DNA of 64,000 nt from positions 38,571 to 102,570 of the forward strand of contig CAZKTN010000007.1 in NCBI GenBank assembly GCA_964555705.1, read 5' to 3'. This document shows positions 50,575 to 58,788 of the stretch, piece after piece. Made by a program: the position numbers and the translations under genes. This stretch comes from ZLKRG44 sp964555705 (GTDB taxonomy: Bacteria; Planctomycetota; Phycisphaerae; Phycisphaerales; SM1A02). Position 1 is the stretch's first letter, and each line of letters begins with the position of its first letter. Below the pieces are notes generated by a model, which saw only the letters and a program-made list of their open reading frames with translations, did no database searches and was not told the DNA's origin.

Positions 50575-51906
50575 TGCGCCGCTGGCGCTGGCCTCGACCT
50601 CGGCATCGGCCGCCGGCTCCTTGACTTCCTTCACGCGCTCGATGCGCGCACCGAGCGACTGCAGCACACGCTCCATGCGCTGGTAGCCGCGGTCAAGGTG
50701 ATAGACGCGGTTGATGACGGTCTCGCCCTCCGCCGCAAGGCCCGCGAGCACAAGGCTCGCCGAAGCGCGGAGGTCGCTGGCCATCACCTCTGCGCCGATG
50801 AGCGGCGCGCCGCCCGAGACGACCACGGTTGGGCCGTGCCGGATCACCTGCGCGCCCATGCGCACAAGCTCGGCCACGTGCAGGAACCGCTCGGGGTAGA
50901 TCTTCTCGGTGATCACGGAGTTGCCGCGCGCCATGCACAGCAGCGCCATGAACTGCGCCTGGAGGTCGGTTGCGAATCCGGGGTGCGGCTGCGTGGTGAT
51001 TGCGGTGGGACGGAGGTCACGGTCGCTCGTCACGCGCACCGAGCAGCGGAAGTCGTCGGCGCTCGGGTCGAGCTTCTCGACATGCACGCCGATCGTCGCA
51101 AGGCGGTCAATCGCCGCAAGCAGCGAGTCGTAGGGGAAGTCGTCGAGCGTGACCTCGCCGTTGGTGATCGCGGCCGCGATCGCGTAGGTCCCGGCGACGA
51201 TGCGGTCGGGCATCACCGAGTGCGTCGTGCCGTGAAGCTCGTTGACGCCCTCGACGATGATGCGCGGGCCACCAGCGCCACGGATGCGCGCACCCATCGC
51301 GTTGAGCAGGTTCGCGAGGTCTACGATCTCGGGCTCGCACGCGGCGCACTCGATGACGGTTCGTCCCTGCGCGAGCGTCGCGGCACTCATGACGTTCGCG
51401 GTGCCGAGCACGGTCGAGCCGAAGGGGCCGCCGAGGAACACGGTCGCGCCGCGCAGCCGCTCGGCGGAGGCCTGGATGTAGCCGTTGCGGAGCTCGATGC
51501 GCGCGCCGAGCGCCTGCAGCCCGCGAAGGTGAAGGTCGACAGGCCTGTCGCCGAAGGCGCATCCGCCGGGCATCGACACGATCGCTCGGCGGCGCCGCGC
51601 GAGCATCGGCCCGAGCACGCAGATTGATGCGCGCATCGTGCGCACGATGTCGTAGGGCGCCTCGATCGCGTTGGGGTCGACTGTCTGCATCACGACCTGG
51701 TCGTTGCCGACCGTGGTCTCGACGCCGAGTGTCCTGAGCAGGTCCCCGAGGTTCCTGATGTCCTTCAGCTCGGCGACGTTGGTGAGAGTCACCCTGTCGT
51801 CGGTGAGGAGCGACGCGGCCATCAGCGGCAGCGCGGCGTTCTTCGAGCCCTCGACCCGCACGCGGCCGGAGAGCCTCCGGCCGCCCTGAATCACGAACTT
51901 GTCCAT
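50512..51906 (-). CDS. murA: UDP-N-acetylglucosamine 1-carboxyvinyltransferase
   Basis: First committed step of peptidoglycan synthesis. 464 residues; ordinary MurA is ~420. Motifs: FVIQGGRRLSGRVRVEGSKNAALPLMAASLL, MRASICVLGPMLARRR, MPGGCAFGDRPVDLHLRGL with the catalytic, fosfomycin-sensitive Cys (~115), and TQPHPGFATDLQAQFMALL. The extra ~40 C-terminal residues (KEVKEPAADAEVEASASGASAGRG...) come from sequence antisense to the end of the methylase gene. Its presence supports a peptidoglycan wall in this organism. Confidence 0.95.
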   Translation of the reverse strand: MDKFVIQGGRRLSGRVRVEGSKNAALPLMAASLLTDDRVTLTNVAELKDIRNLGDLLRTLGVETTVGNDQVVMQTVDPNAIEAPYDIVRTMRASICVLGPMLARRRRAIVSMPGGCAFGDRPVDLHLRGLQALGARIELRNGYIQASAERLRGATVFLGGPFGSTVLGTANVMSAATLAQGRTVIECAACEPEIVDLANLLNAMGARIRGAGGPRIIVEGVNELHGTTHSVMPDRIVAGTYAIAAAITNGEVTLDDFPYDSLLAAIDRLATIGVHVEKLDPSADDFRCSVRVTSDRDLRPTAITTQPHPGFATDLQAQFMALLCMARGNSVITEKIYPERFLHVAELVRMGAQVIRHGPTVVVSGGAPLIGAEVMASDLRASASLVLAGLAAEGETVINRVYHLDRGYQRMERVLQSLGARIERVKEVKEPAADAEVEASASGASAGRGAGMRVGAASFMQDER

Positions 51907-52093
51907 GACGAGAGGAGTCCTTTCCTCGTGAGCGATGCGGGCACTCCGACCCGCCTGTGGGCATCCATGCGCGGACGGTGAACGCCAGCCGTCCTTCGCG
52001 TCGCAGGGTAGCCCTTCTGGCCTCAGCATCAAGTGTCGACCCTGCGGGGTCCGGCGGCGCAGTTTTGGCCGCCCTTGACCTACGATTGCGCCG

Positions 52094-53092
52094 ATGAGCG
52101 CATCAGTGACCGCCGAGCCCCACCTTCCCGAAGCCGCGATGCACCTGGTCATGCCCAATGACCCCGTCACGGCCACCGTCGTGTCCAACGAGCGGTGCAC
52201 CCGAAGCAAGTCGGCGAGCTTCGTCCGCCACATCGCCATCGACGTGGGCGGCACGCCCCTTGAGGGGAAGTTTCTCGCCGGCCAGAGCTTTGGCGTGGTG
52301 CCTGCCGGCACCGACGCGAACGGGAAGCCCCACAAGGTGCGCCTCTACTCGATCGCGAGCCCCTCGTACGGCGAGGACGGCAACGGCCGCGTGCTCTCCA
52401 CCACATGCAAGCGCCTCATCGACGAGCGCACGCCCGGCGACGACGGCCGCGGCGGCCTGTTTCTTGGCGTGTGCAGCAACTACCTCTGCGACCTCGCGCC
52501 CGGCGACAGCGTCATGGTCAGCGGCCCCGCTGGCAAGCGGTTCCTGCTTCCGGTGGACCGGGATGCGCACGACTACCTCTTTGTGGCCACTGGTACCGGC
52601 ATCGCACCGTTCCGGGGCATGATTCACGAGCTGCTGGTGGGTCCGCCGGAGGGCAGCGCGGGCAGGCAGTCGTGGAGCGGTCCCTGCCGCAGCCGCATCC
52701 ATCTGGTGATGGGCACCCCCTACTCCACTGACCTGCTCTACGACGGCTGGCTGCGCGAGCTGCAGTCGCGCCATCCGAACTTCACGTACCACCCGGTGAT
52801 CTCGCGCGAGGCGCTGCCGAAGCCAGGCTGGGGCCCTCACGCGCACCACTACGTCGCCGGCCGCATGGATGAGTTCGAGCCCATGCTCCGCTCGGATCGC
52901 ACGCTGATGTACCTCTGCGGCCTCGCGGGGATGCAGATCGGCCTCTTCAGGTCGATCGCGGCTGCAGGTCTGGCAGGCGGCTTCCTGAACATTCACGAGG
53001 AGATTTCCGCGACTGACCCTGCGCGGTGGACGGACGAGCAGGTCAAGCGCAGGATTCGGCCCACACATCGGTGCATGTTGGAGGTGTACTGA
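52094..53092 (+). CDS. Plant-type ferredoxin-NADP(+) reductase
   Basis: 332 residues. FAD domain: KVRLYSIASPSYGEDG (RxYS, ~83-98), GVCSNYLCDLAPGDSVMVSGPAGK (CS-L motif). NADP domain: YLFVATGTGIAPFRGMIHELL, RIHLVMGTPYSTDLLYDGWLRELQ, LMYLCGLAGMQIGLFRSI and the C-terminal EVY with the stacking aromatic Tyr. This matches the plastidic/cyanobacterial FNR group rather than bacterial thioredoxin-like FNRs. TACGAT at 52081-52086 is 7 bases before the ATG. No ferredoxin gene lies nearby; partners unknown. Confidence 0.9.
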   Translation: MSASVTAEPHLPEAAMHLVMPNDPVTATVVSNERCTRSKSASFVRHIAIDVGGTPLEGKFLAGQSFGVVPAGTDANGKPHKVRLYSIASPSYGEDGNGRVLSTTCKRLIDERTPGDDGRGGLFLGVCSNYLCDLAPGDSVMVSGPAGKRFLLPVDRDAHDYLFVATGTGIAPFRGMIHELLVGPPEGSAGRQSWSGPCRSRIHLVMGTPYSTDLLYDGWLRELQSRHPNFTYHPVISREALPKPGWGPHAHHYVAGRMDEFEPMLRSDRTLMYLCGLAGMQIGLFRSIAAAGLAGGFLNIHEEISATDPARWTDEQVKRRIRPTHRCMLEVY

Positions 53093-53110
53093 CTTGACCC
53101 CGGGATCCGC

Positions 53111-53126
53111 TGGCACACACTTTGCT
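53111..53126 (+). promoter_or_regulatory. Candidate sigma-54 promoter (-24/-12)
   Basis: TGGCAC (53111-53116), 5 bases, TTGCT (53122-53126): exact match to the core of the RpoN consensus TGGCAC-N5-TTGCW at the right spacing, upstream of the TPR gene at 53162. Transcription would start near 53137. No enhancer site has been looked for. Confidence 0.5.
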
Positions 53127-53161
53127 GGCAGGATCCCTGCACCGGACCCACGAGCCACCCC

Positions 53162-54562
53162 ATGAGCGACGCACCCGATGATTGGCGCGGAGACGCGCAC
53201 CAGGCAGAGCAGCACGTGATCCGTGCGCGCGACCTGTTCCAGCGCGGGCGGCTCGCGGATGCGGAGGCCGAGATGCGGCGGGCGCTCGCGATCGATCCTG
53301 GTCGAGGCGACTGGCACCACAACCTGGCCGTCACGCTCGAGGCGCTCGGCAAGGTGACCGAGGCGCTCGCGGCGTACGAGCGCGCCGTCGAGCTGCTGCC
53401 GCAGCATGTGCCTTCAGTGCTCGGCACAGCGCAGTGCCAGATCAGGCTCGGCCGTCCAGAGGAATGCATCAAGCTGTGCGAGCGCGCGGCCGCGATCGAC
53501 CGGAAGGCCGAACCCGCATACGCGATGCGCATCGCCGCCTACGGCATGCTCCGCAAGCCAGATGATGCGGAGAGCGTCTACTACGTCGCGCAGCAGTACC
53601 TCGACGAGATGCCCTCGTGCCTGGTCGAGATGGGAAACGTGCTCGCCAGCCGAGGGCAGATGGCGCGCGCGACCTGGTGCTACCGCGAGGCGCTCGCGCA
53701 GAACCCCTCGCTCAAGGGCGTCCGCACGAGGCTTGGCGTGGCGCTGCTTCGCATGGGCGAGACCGAACGCGCGCACCACGCGCTGCTGCAGGCGATGCGC
53801 GAGCAGCCAGGCGACTCCGCGACGCTGCTTGCGCTCGGTGGCGCGCTTGAGCTGCTTGGACGGGTGCCAGAGGCGCTGGAGAAGTACAGGCGCATCGTCG
53901 AGCTCGAGCCCGCGAATCCGCTGGCGCATGTGCGCATCGGCGACATCGCGCTCAAGGCCGCGCGCCTCGACGAGGCACGCGCCGAGTACACGCTGGTGCT
54001 CAGCCTCGGGCTGCGCGACATCGGCGTGCGGATGCGGCTCGTGGAGACTCTGCTGCGGCTGGGCCTGCGCGCCGACGCCGCAACGCAGATGGATGCCGAG
54101 TTCGGGCGCCGGAAGGTGTCCGCAGAAAGCCAGATCGCACGCGATGCCGACCTTGCGTGGGCGATCTGCGGCTACGCGCTTGAGTGCGGCAGGCCTGCGG
54201 TGGCCGCAAAGATCGCGGAGGCGGCACTCAAGCGGAACGGCGGCCAGGCGAGGCTGTGGCTACGCCTGTCGCGCGCACGGTGCGAGCTCGGGCAGCTCGC
54301 GCAAGGCGTACGCGCTGCGATGCGTGCGCACCGGATCGACCGAACGAACATCGAGGCCTTCCACAATGTCGCGCTCGCGTGGCTGCGAATGGGCCGCCTG
54401 CGCGGCGCTCGCATCGCGGTGGCGATGGGCATGCGCTCGTCGCCGGCGGACGAGGGGCTTCGTCGCATCCGCACGCGGCTCTGGGCCGCACGCGCGATGC
54501 GCATGGCGGGCCCCCTTCTTGCGATCTGCGGGATGTCCCGCGCCGGCGCGCCGCGTTCGTGA
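53162..54562 (+). CDS. Tetratricopeptide-repeat protein
   Basis: 466 residues of consecutive TPR-like helix pairs: from RARDLFQRGRLADAEAEMRRALAIDPGRGDWHHNLAVTLEALGKVTEALAAYERAVELLP through LLQAMREQPGDSATLLALGGALELLGRVPEALEKYRRIVELEPANPLAHVRIGDIALKAARLDEARAEY (key A-x-x-Y/L-x-x-A-L-x-x-x-P units). No signal peptide or catalytic domain. Scaffold or interaction role is inferred. A possible sigma-54 promoter precedes it. The end of the gene runs into a tandem repeat and a scaffold gap, so its stop (54560-54562) should be treated with care. Confidence 0.85.
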   Translation: MSDAPDDWRGDAHQAEQHVIRARDLFQRGRLADAEAEMRRALAIDPGRGDWHHNLAVTLEALGKVTEALAAYERAVELLPQHVPSVLGTAQCQIRLGRPEECIKLCERAAAIDRKAEPAYAMRIAAYGMLRKPDDAESVYYVAQQYLDEMPSCLVEMGNVLASRGQMARATWCYREALAQNPSLKGVRTRLGVALLRMGETERAHHALLQAMREQPGDSATLLALGGALELLGRVPEALEKYRRIVELEPANPLAHVRIGDIALKAARLDEARAEYTLVLSLGLRDIGVRMRLVETLLRLGLRADAATQMDAEFGRRKVSAESQIARDADLAWAICGYALECGRPAVAAKIAEAALKRNGGQARLWLRLSRARCELGQLAQGVRAAMRAHRIDRTNIEAFHNVALAWLRMGRLRGARIAVAMGMRSSPADEGLRRIRTRLWAARAMRMAGPLLAICGMSRAGAPRS

Positions 54563-54779
54563 GTGCGTGGCGCTCGTGAGTGCGCGGCGCTCGCGAACGA
54601 GCGTCAGCGCACCACGGCGAACGTNNNNNNNNNNNNNNNNNNNNNNNNNNNNNNNNNNNNNNNNNNNNNNNNNNNNNNNNNNNNNNNNNNNNNNNNNNNN
54701 NNNNNNNNNNNNNNNNNNNNNNNNGCGCTCGTGAGTGCGCGGCGCTCGCGAACGAGCGTCAGCGCACCACGGCGAACGT
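54559..54779. repeat. Tandem repeat broken by a 100-N scaffold gap with 55-base identical ends
   Basis: A 17-mer GTGAGTGCGYGGCGCTC is repeated in tandem at 54559-54575 and 54576-54592, followed by a CGCTCG-gaac-type stem. The 55 bases 54570-54624 before the N run equal exactly the 55 bases 54725-54779 after it. The 100 N (54625-54724) therefore probably mark an unmerged overlap, and the gap may be zero or negative length. Confidence 0.85.
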
Positions 54780-55015
54780 CAGTTGGCCGCGTTCGTGAAC
54801 GGCAGCAGCGCCAGGAAACGCGCGCGCTTGATGGCGCTGGCCACCATGCGCTGGTCCGCCGCCGACAGGCTCAGCCGCTTGCGCGAGAGCATCTTGCCGT
54901 TGGGCGTGAGCATGCGGCGCAGCTCCTCGGTCTGCTTGTAGTCGATGAATGACTTGCCGCCGGCACCGGTCTGGCGGCGGATCGTGGGAGGAGGCGCGAT
55001 GTTGATCTGGCTCAT
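54779..55015 (-). CDS. rpsR: 30S ribosomal protein S18
   Basis: 78 residues. The central SFIDYKQTEELRRMLTPNGKMLSRKRLSLSAADQRMVASAIKRARFLALLPF is diagnostic (key block IDYK...L...GKIL-type motif, then KRARxLALLPF). Stand-alone here, whereas in many bacteria it is with rpsF, ssb and rplI. Start ATG 55015. Its stop falls at the last base of the 55-base scaffold-join repeat, so the 3' end is at the contig edge but complete. Confidence 0.95.
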   Translation of the reverse strand: MSQINIAPPPTIRRQTGAGGKSFIDYKQTEELRRMLTPNGKMLSRKRLSLSAADQRMVASAIKRARFLALLPFTNAAN

Positions 55016-55223
55016 GATGCGTGGGTGACGGCGTCTGACCATCGATCCCCAGCGGTGTGCGCCGTCAGCGCCCGCTGGAGTCCGCCTCGGACGGCGCCCG
55101 ACGGGTCGCGTCAGGCGCCGGCTCCCGGTACGTCCGGGAGCGGCGAGCCGTGCAATGTAGCGGTCATGGGCGGGCGGGCAAAGGGCTCGGTCGGCGCACA
55201 AGGTTCTCGGGCGTTGGCGACTC

Positions 55224-56090
55224 TCACTCCCGGGCGCCGCAGGCGAGCCGCTCTCGCATCCAGGCGCCCGCACCGCGCACCCCCGCCGCATTCACGCCAG
55301 TCGCGTAGCCCGCCGCGTGAAGCGCGTCCACGAGCGACTCCGTGGCCACGTTGCCTGGAGCACCTGGCGCGTAGGGACAGCCGCCAAGTCCGCCGGCGCT
55401 CGCATCGAAGCTGCGCACACCAAGCCGCGCCGCCGCCAGTGCGCACGCCACCGCGGCGCCCTGCGTGTCGTGCAGGTGCAGCGTGGTGTCGCCCGGCGCG
55501 AGCGTGCCGCGAAGTCCTTCGTAGAGGCGCTCGATGGCGGCGACCGTCGCGGCGCCGATCGTGTCGCCGAGGTCGATCTCGTCGCAGCCGAGCTCGCGCA
55601 GCCGCACGCACACGTGCGCGACCTGCGCAGGGGCCACATCGCCGTCGAATGGGCACCGGATCACGCAGGACACGTAGCCGCGCACCGGAAGGCCAGCCGC
55701 GCGCGCGCGCGTCACGACCGGTGCCAGTCGAGCGAGCACCTCGTCGACCGTGCCGTTGGTGTTGCGCCTGGAGAACCCCTCGCTCGCAGCCGCAAACACC
55801 GCGATCTTGCCCGCACCTGCGGCGAGCGCACCCTCGAGGCCGCGCTCGTTGGGCACAAGCGCCGAGTACACGACTCCGGGTGCGCGCGTGATGCCTGCGA
55901 ATACCGCATCGGCATCGCCAAGCTGCGGCACCCACTTCGCAGGCACGAAGCTCGAGACCTCGATCTCCGCGACGCCAGTCACCGAGAGCATGTCGATGAA
56001 GCGGACCTTGTCGGCGGTCGGGATCGGCGTGCGCTCGTTCTGGAGCCCGTCGCGCGGCCCGACCTCGGTGATGCGGATCGTCGTGCTCAT
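55224..56090 (-). CDS. Hydroxymethylglutaryl-CoA lyase
   Basis: Splits HMG-CoA into acetyl-CoA and acetoacetate in leucine degradation. 288 residues. Motifs: TEVGPRDGLQNERTPIPTADK (metal/active-site strand), SSFVPAKWVPQLGDADAV, YVSCVIRCPFDGDV, LGDTIGAAT, TLHLHDTQGAA and the signature AGGLGGCPYAPGAPGNVATE with the catalytic Cys (~240). It could instead act on a related acyl-CoA. The ATG overlaps the stop of the small membrane protein gene by 4 bases. Confidence 0.93.
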   Translation of the reverse strand: MSTTIRITEVGPRDGLQNERTPIPTADKVRFIDMLSVTGVAEIEVSSFVPAKWVPQLGDADAVFAGITRAPGVVYSALVPNERGLEGALAAGAGKIAVFAAASEGFSRRNTNGTVDEVLARLAPVVTRARAAGLPVRGYVSCVIRCPFDGDVAPAQVAHVCVRLRELGCDEIDLGDTIGAATVAAIERLYEGLRGTLAPGDTTLHLHDTQGAAVACALAAARLGVRSFDASAGGLGGCPYAPGAPGNVATESLVDALHAAGYATGVNAAGVRGAGAWMRERLACGARE

Positions 56091-56305
56091 GCACCACCCC
56101 GCTCCGGCGGCGTCGCGTCGGATTCGCGTGCGGCCCGCATGAAGAGCCAGATGCCGAACACGACCACGGCCACCGTCATCACTGTGGCTGCCAGCAGGAG
56201 AATCACATCTGGCGTCAGCGCCCATCCCTCGCGCGCGCTCATGCCGCCCTCGGCGGCAGTAGCCGCATCCTGCACGGGGAGAGGCGATGCGTGGCGCGCG
56301 CTCAT
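56087..56305 (-). CDS. Small single-helix membrane protein
   Basis: 72 residues: a short hydrophilic N-terminus (MSARHASPLPVQDAATAAEG), one hydrophobic segment (VILLLAATVMTVAVVVFGIWLFM) and a charged tail (RAARESDATPPERGGA). No family recognised. It is squeezed between ygfZ and the lyase: GAGGT of its ribosome-binding site overlaps the ygfZ stop, and its own stop overlaps the lyase ATG. That coupling is the main evidence that it is a gene. Confidence 0.6.
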   Translation of the reverse strand: MSARHASPLPVQDAATAAEGGMSAREGWALTPDVILLLAATVMTVAVVVFGIWLFMRAARESDATPPERGGA

Positions 56306-56312
56306 GTCGACC

Positions 56313-57653
56313 TCAGCGCGCCGCCTTCGCGCCGGGCAGCGTGCACAACGCCGGCTGCACCACGATCTCGACGAGCTCGCCCTCGGCGTCCGCCACAAGC
56401 ACAGTGCCCGGCGCGGCATGCGCCACGCGAAGGGTCGCAAGGCCGATCGGCGCGGCGCCGAGCATCGGGCTCAATGCGCTGCTTGTGACGACGCCTACCT
56501 CATCGCCGATGCCCCCATCGTCGCGGCGCGTGAACACCTGCGCGCCGCCTGAGGGAAGCGCGTCGCGCGAAGCCTTGAACGCCACGATCACCTGCTTGGG
56601 CTTGCCGAGGCTCTGCATGCGCGCCACCACCTCCTGCCCGAGATAGCAGCCCTTGGTGAAGGACACGCGCGACTCGATGAGCGACGTCTCGTGCGGCAGC
56701 GACGCGGTGCCGAAGTCCACCATGAAGAGGGGCGATCCACCCTCGATGCGCGCGATGTTGAAGGCGAGCCATCCGCAGGGACGTGCGCGCTGGCGGCCGG
56801 GTGCAGTGGAAGTCGCGGCAGCGCCCGTCGCGGCACCCCCTGAGCCTCCCGCAGCCAGCAGCCGCGACCACGCCTCATCCGCACGGTCTCGCGGCACGGC
56901 GCACGCGATGCCCGGCACGCCGCACATGTCGCGCCGCGCGTGCACGATGCCAAGCGATGGATCCGCGCCCACACCCGACGACTCGAGCAGCGCGATCGAT
57001 CCAGGACCGTGGATCTCGAACCGCGCCCACCGGTCCGTCGCATCGATGACCTGCACGTCCTCCGAGAACACGAACTGCATGAGCGCCGACGCGACCGACG
57101 GCGCGACTGCAGCGTCGAGCTCGATCAGCAAGCGCTCGCCCGTCTCAACCACGAGCATGTCGGCATCGATGCGCCCCTTTCGGTTGAGCCAGAAGGAGCG
57201 CACCGCACCAGGCGCCGACTGCAGCGGCTTGAGGTCCTGCGTGAGCATGCGCTGCAGGTACGGGATGCGCTCGGCGCCCGTCACCTCGAGAGTGCCGCGC
57301 TGGGGGAAGTCCACAAGCGCGGCCTCGCGGCGGATGGCCGCGTACTCGACCTCCACCGAGTCGAAGCGCGCGGGCACCTCGCACACGCCGCCCCATGACA
57401 TGCGCTCCGCGCCGTCGGCGCCCGAGCGTGCGCGCGCCGCGTCGCCCGCCGCATCGCCCCTTGCGCCTGCAGCGCCGGCAATGCGCCGCGCATGTTCGGC
57501 ACGAACCCACTCGTCATGGCGCGCCCACATCGGCGAGGGCGGCGCGGCCACGACCTGGTGGCCCGGCTCCGCGTCGCCCTTCCCTGCCTGCCCACCACCA
57601 GATGGCGAGACGCTCGCGCTTTGCTGTCCAGTTGGGCGCTGACCGTGCTGCAC
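56313..57653 (-). CDS. ygfZ: YgfZ/GcvT-fold folate-binding protein
   Basis: 446 residues. Tetrahydrofolate-binding protein of the GcvT fold, implicated in iron-sulfur enzyme maturation. Diagnostic: VSFTKGCYLGQEVVARMQ (K-G-C-Y-x-G-Q-E), preceded by AALVDFPQRGTLEVTGAERIPYLQRMLTQD and GRIDADMLVVETGERLLIELD. The N-terminal ~80 residues are low-complexity Gly/Ala/Gln and unusual for the family. The start GTG 57653 is supported by TATGAT on the minus strand (57660-57665) six bases upstream, a box that overlaps the promoter of the divergent peptidase. A Gly/Ala-rich insert (~255-275) is also extra. Confidence 0.87.
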   Translation of the reverse strand: MQHGQRPTGQQSASVSPSGGGQAGKGDAEPGHQVVAAPPSPMWARHDEWVRAEHARRIAGAAGARGDAAGDAARARSGADGAERMSWGGVCEVPARFDSVEVEYAAIRREAALVDFPQRGTLEVTGAERIPYLQRMLTQDLKPLQSAPGAVRSFWLNRKGRIDADMLVVETGERLLIELDAAVAPSVASALMQFVFSEDVQVIDATDRWARFEIHGPGSIALLESSGVGADPSLGIVHARRDMCGVPGIACAVPRDRADEAWSRLLAAGGSGGAATGAAATSTAPGRQRARPCGWLAFNIARIEGGSPLFMVDFGTASLPHETSLIESRVSFTKGCYLGQEVVARMQSLGKPKQVIVAFKASRDALPSGGAQVFTRRDDGGIGDEVGVVTSSALSPMLGAAPIGLATLRVAHAAPGTVLVADAEGELVEIVVQPALCTLPGAKAAR

Positions 57654-57659
57654 GACCCG

Positions 57660-57669
57660 ATCATAGACT
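57660..57669. promoter_or_regulatory. Overlapping divergent -10 boxes (ygfZ and M42 peptidase)
   Basis: ATCATAGACT. Minus strand reads TATGAT, 6 bases from the ygfZ GTG; plus strand reads TAGACT, 7 bases from the peptidase ATG. The two boxes share two bases, so the two promoters cannot be used at once. Confidence 0.6.
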
Positions 57670-57676
57670 CGCCCGA

Positions 57677-58768
57677 ATGCGAATTGACCTACTGAAGGAG
57701 CTGTGCGAGACCCCGGGCGTCCCAGGCCGCGAGGAGCGCGTGCGTGAAGTTGTGGCGCGCGAGACGAAGGGCCTCTTCGACCGCGTGCACGTCGATGCGA
57801 TGGGTTCGCTGATCGGCGTGCGGGAGGCCACTCGGAGCGCGCGTGCAGCCAAGGGCCGCGGCCGCGCCGCGAAGGGCACCCGCACTGGCGACGCGACGAA
57901 GGTCCTGATCGCCGCGCACATGGACGAGATCGGCTTCTACGTGCGCCACGTCGACGACAACGGGTTCCTCTGGCTCAATCCTGCGGGCGGGTTCGACCCA
58001 CGCAACCTCTTCTCGCGTCGCGTGCTCGTCGTGACCGAGTCCGGCGACATCAACGGCGTCCTCAACCCCGGCGGCAAGCCGATCCACATCTCCAGCGACG
58101 CCGAGCGCAGCAAGGTGCCTGGCACCGAGGAGTTCTACGTCGACCTGGGCATGAAGGCGAGCGAGGCGAAGAAGCTCGTGCAGATCGGTGACTACGTGGT
58201 GATGCACGAGCCGTTCCTCGAGACGCCGCGGTGCGTGGTGTCGAAGGCGCTCGACAATCGCATGGCGGTGTTCGTGGCGATCGAGGCGGTGCGCAAGGTG
58301 GCGGCCGTGCGCGGCGGCCACGGATGCGAGATCGCGGTCGCGTTCACGACGCAGGAGGAGGTTGGCCTGCGCGGCGCGATGACCAGCGCGAACATGTACG
58401 GCGCGGACATCGGCGTCGGACTCGACGTCAACCTCGCGTGCGACACGCCCGGCGTCCCCGACACGCAGCGCGTCACCAAGCAGGGTGACGGCGTCGCGGT
58501 GATGATCCAGGACTCGTCGATGATTGCCGATGCGGGACTGGTGTCGCAGGCATGCACCGTCGCGCGTCGCAAGGGCATCCCCCATCAGCGCGCGATCCTT
58601 CCGCGCGGCGGCCAGGATGCTGCAGCGATCCAGCGAGCCGGCCGCGGCGCGCGATGCATCGCGTTCGGTCCCGGCACCCGCTACATCCACACCGTGACCG
58701 AGATGGTCGACAAGGGCGACCTCCGTGCGACGATCGACCTGCTGTCAGCGCTTCTGATGGAGTGGTGA
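57677..58768 (+). CDS. M42-family glutamyl aminopeptidase/endoglucanase-like peptidase
   Basis: 363 residues, two-metal aminopeptidase. Marks: LLKELCETPGVPGREERVREV, AAHMDEIGFYVRHVDDNGFL (metal His and Asp), SKALDNRMAVFVAIEAV (bridging Asp), FTTQEEVGLRGAMTS (Glu-Glu catalytic pair), GLDVNLACDTPG, PRGGQDAAAI and TRYIHTVTEMVDKGDL (final His). An Arg/Lys/Gly-rich loop (~55-70) is unusual. ATG 57677 is 7 bases after TAGACT. Confidence 0.92.
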   Translation: MRIDLLKELCETPGVPGREERVREVVARETKGLFDRVHVDAMGSLIGVREATRSARAAKGRGRAAKGTRTGDATKVLIAAHMDEIGFYVRHVDDNGFLWLNPAGGFDPRNLFSRRVLVVTESGDINGVLNPGGKPIHISSDAERSKVPGTEEFYVDLGMKASEAKKLVQIGDYVVMHEPFLETPRCVVSKALDNRMAVFVAIEAVRKVAAVRGGHGCEIAVAFTTQEEVGLRGAMTSANMYGADIGVGLDVNLACDTPGVPDTQRVTKQGDGVAVMIQDSSMIADAGLVSQACTVARRKGIPHQRAILPRGGQDAAAIQRAGRGARCIAFGPGTRYIHTVTEMVDKGDLRATIDLLSALLMEW

Positions 58769-58788
58769 GCGGCGGACGCGGCCGGCGC

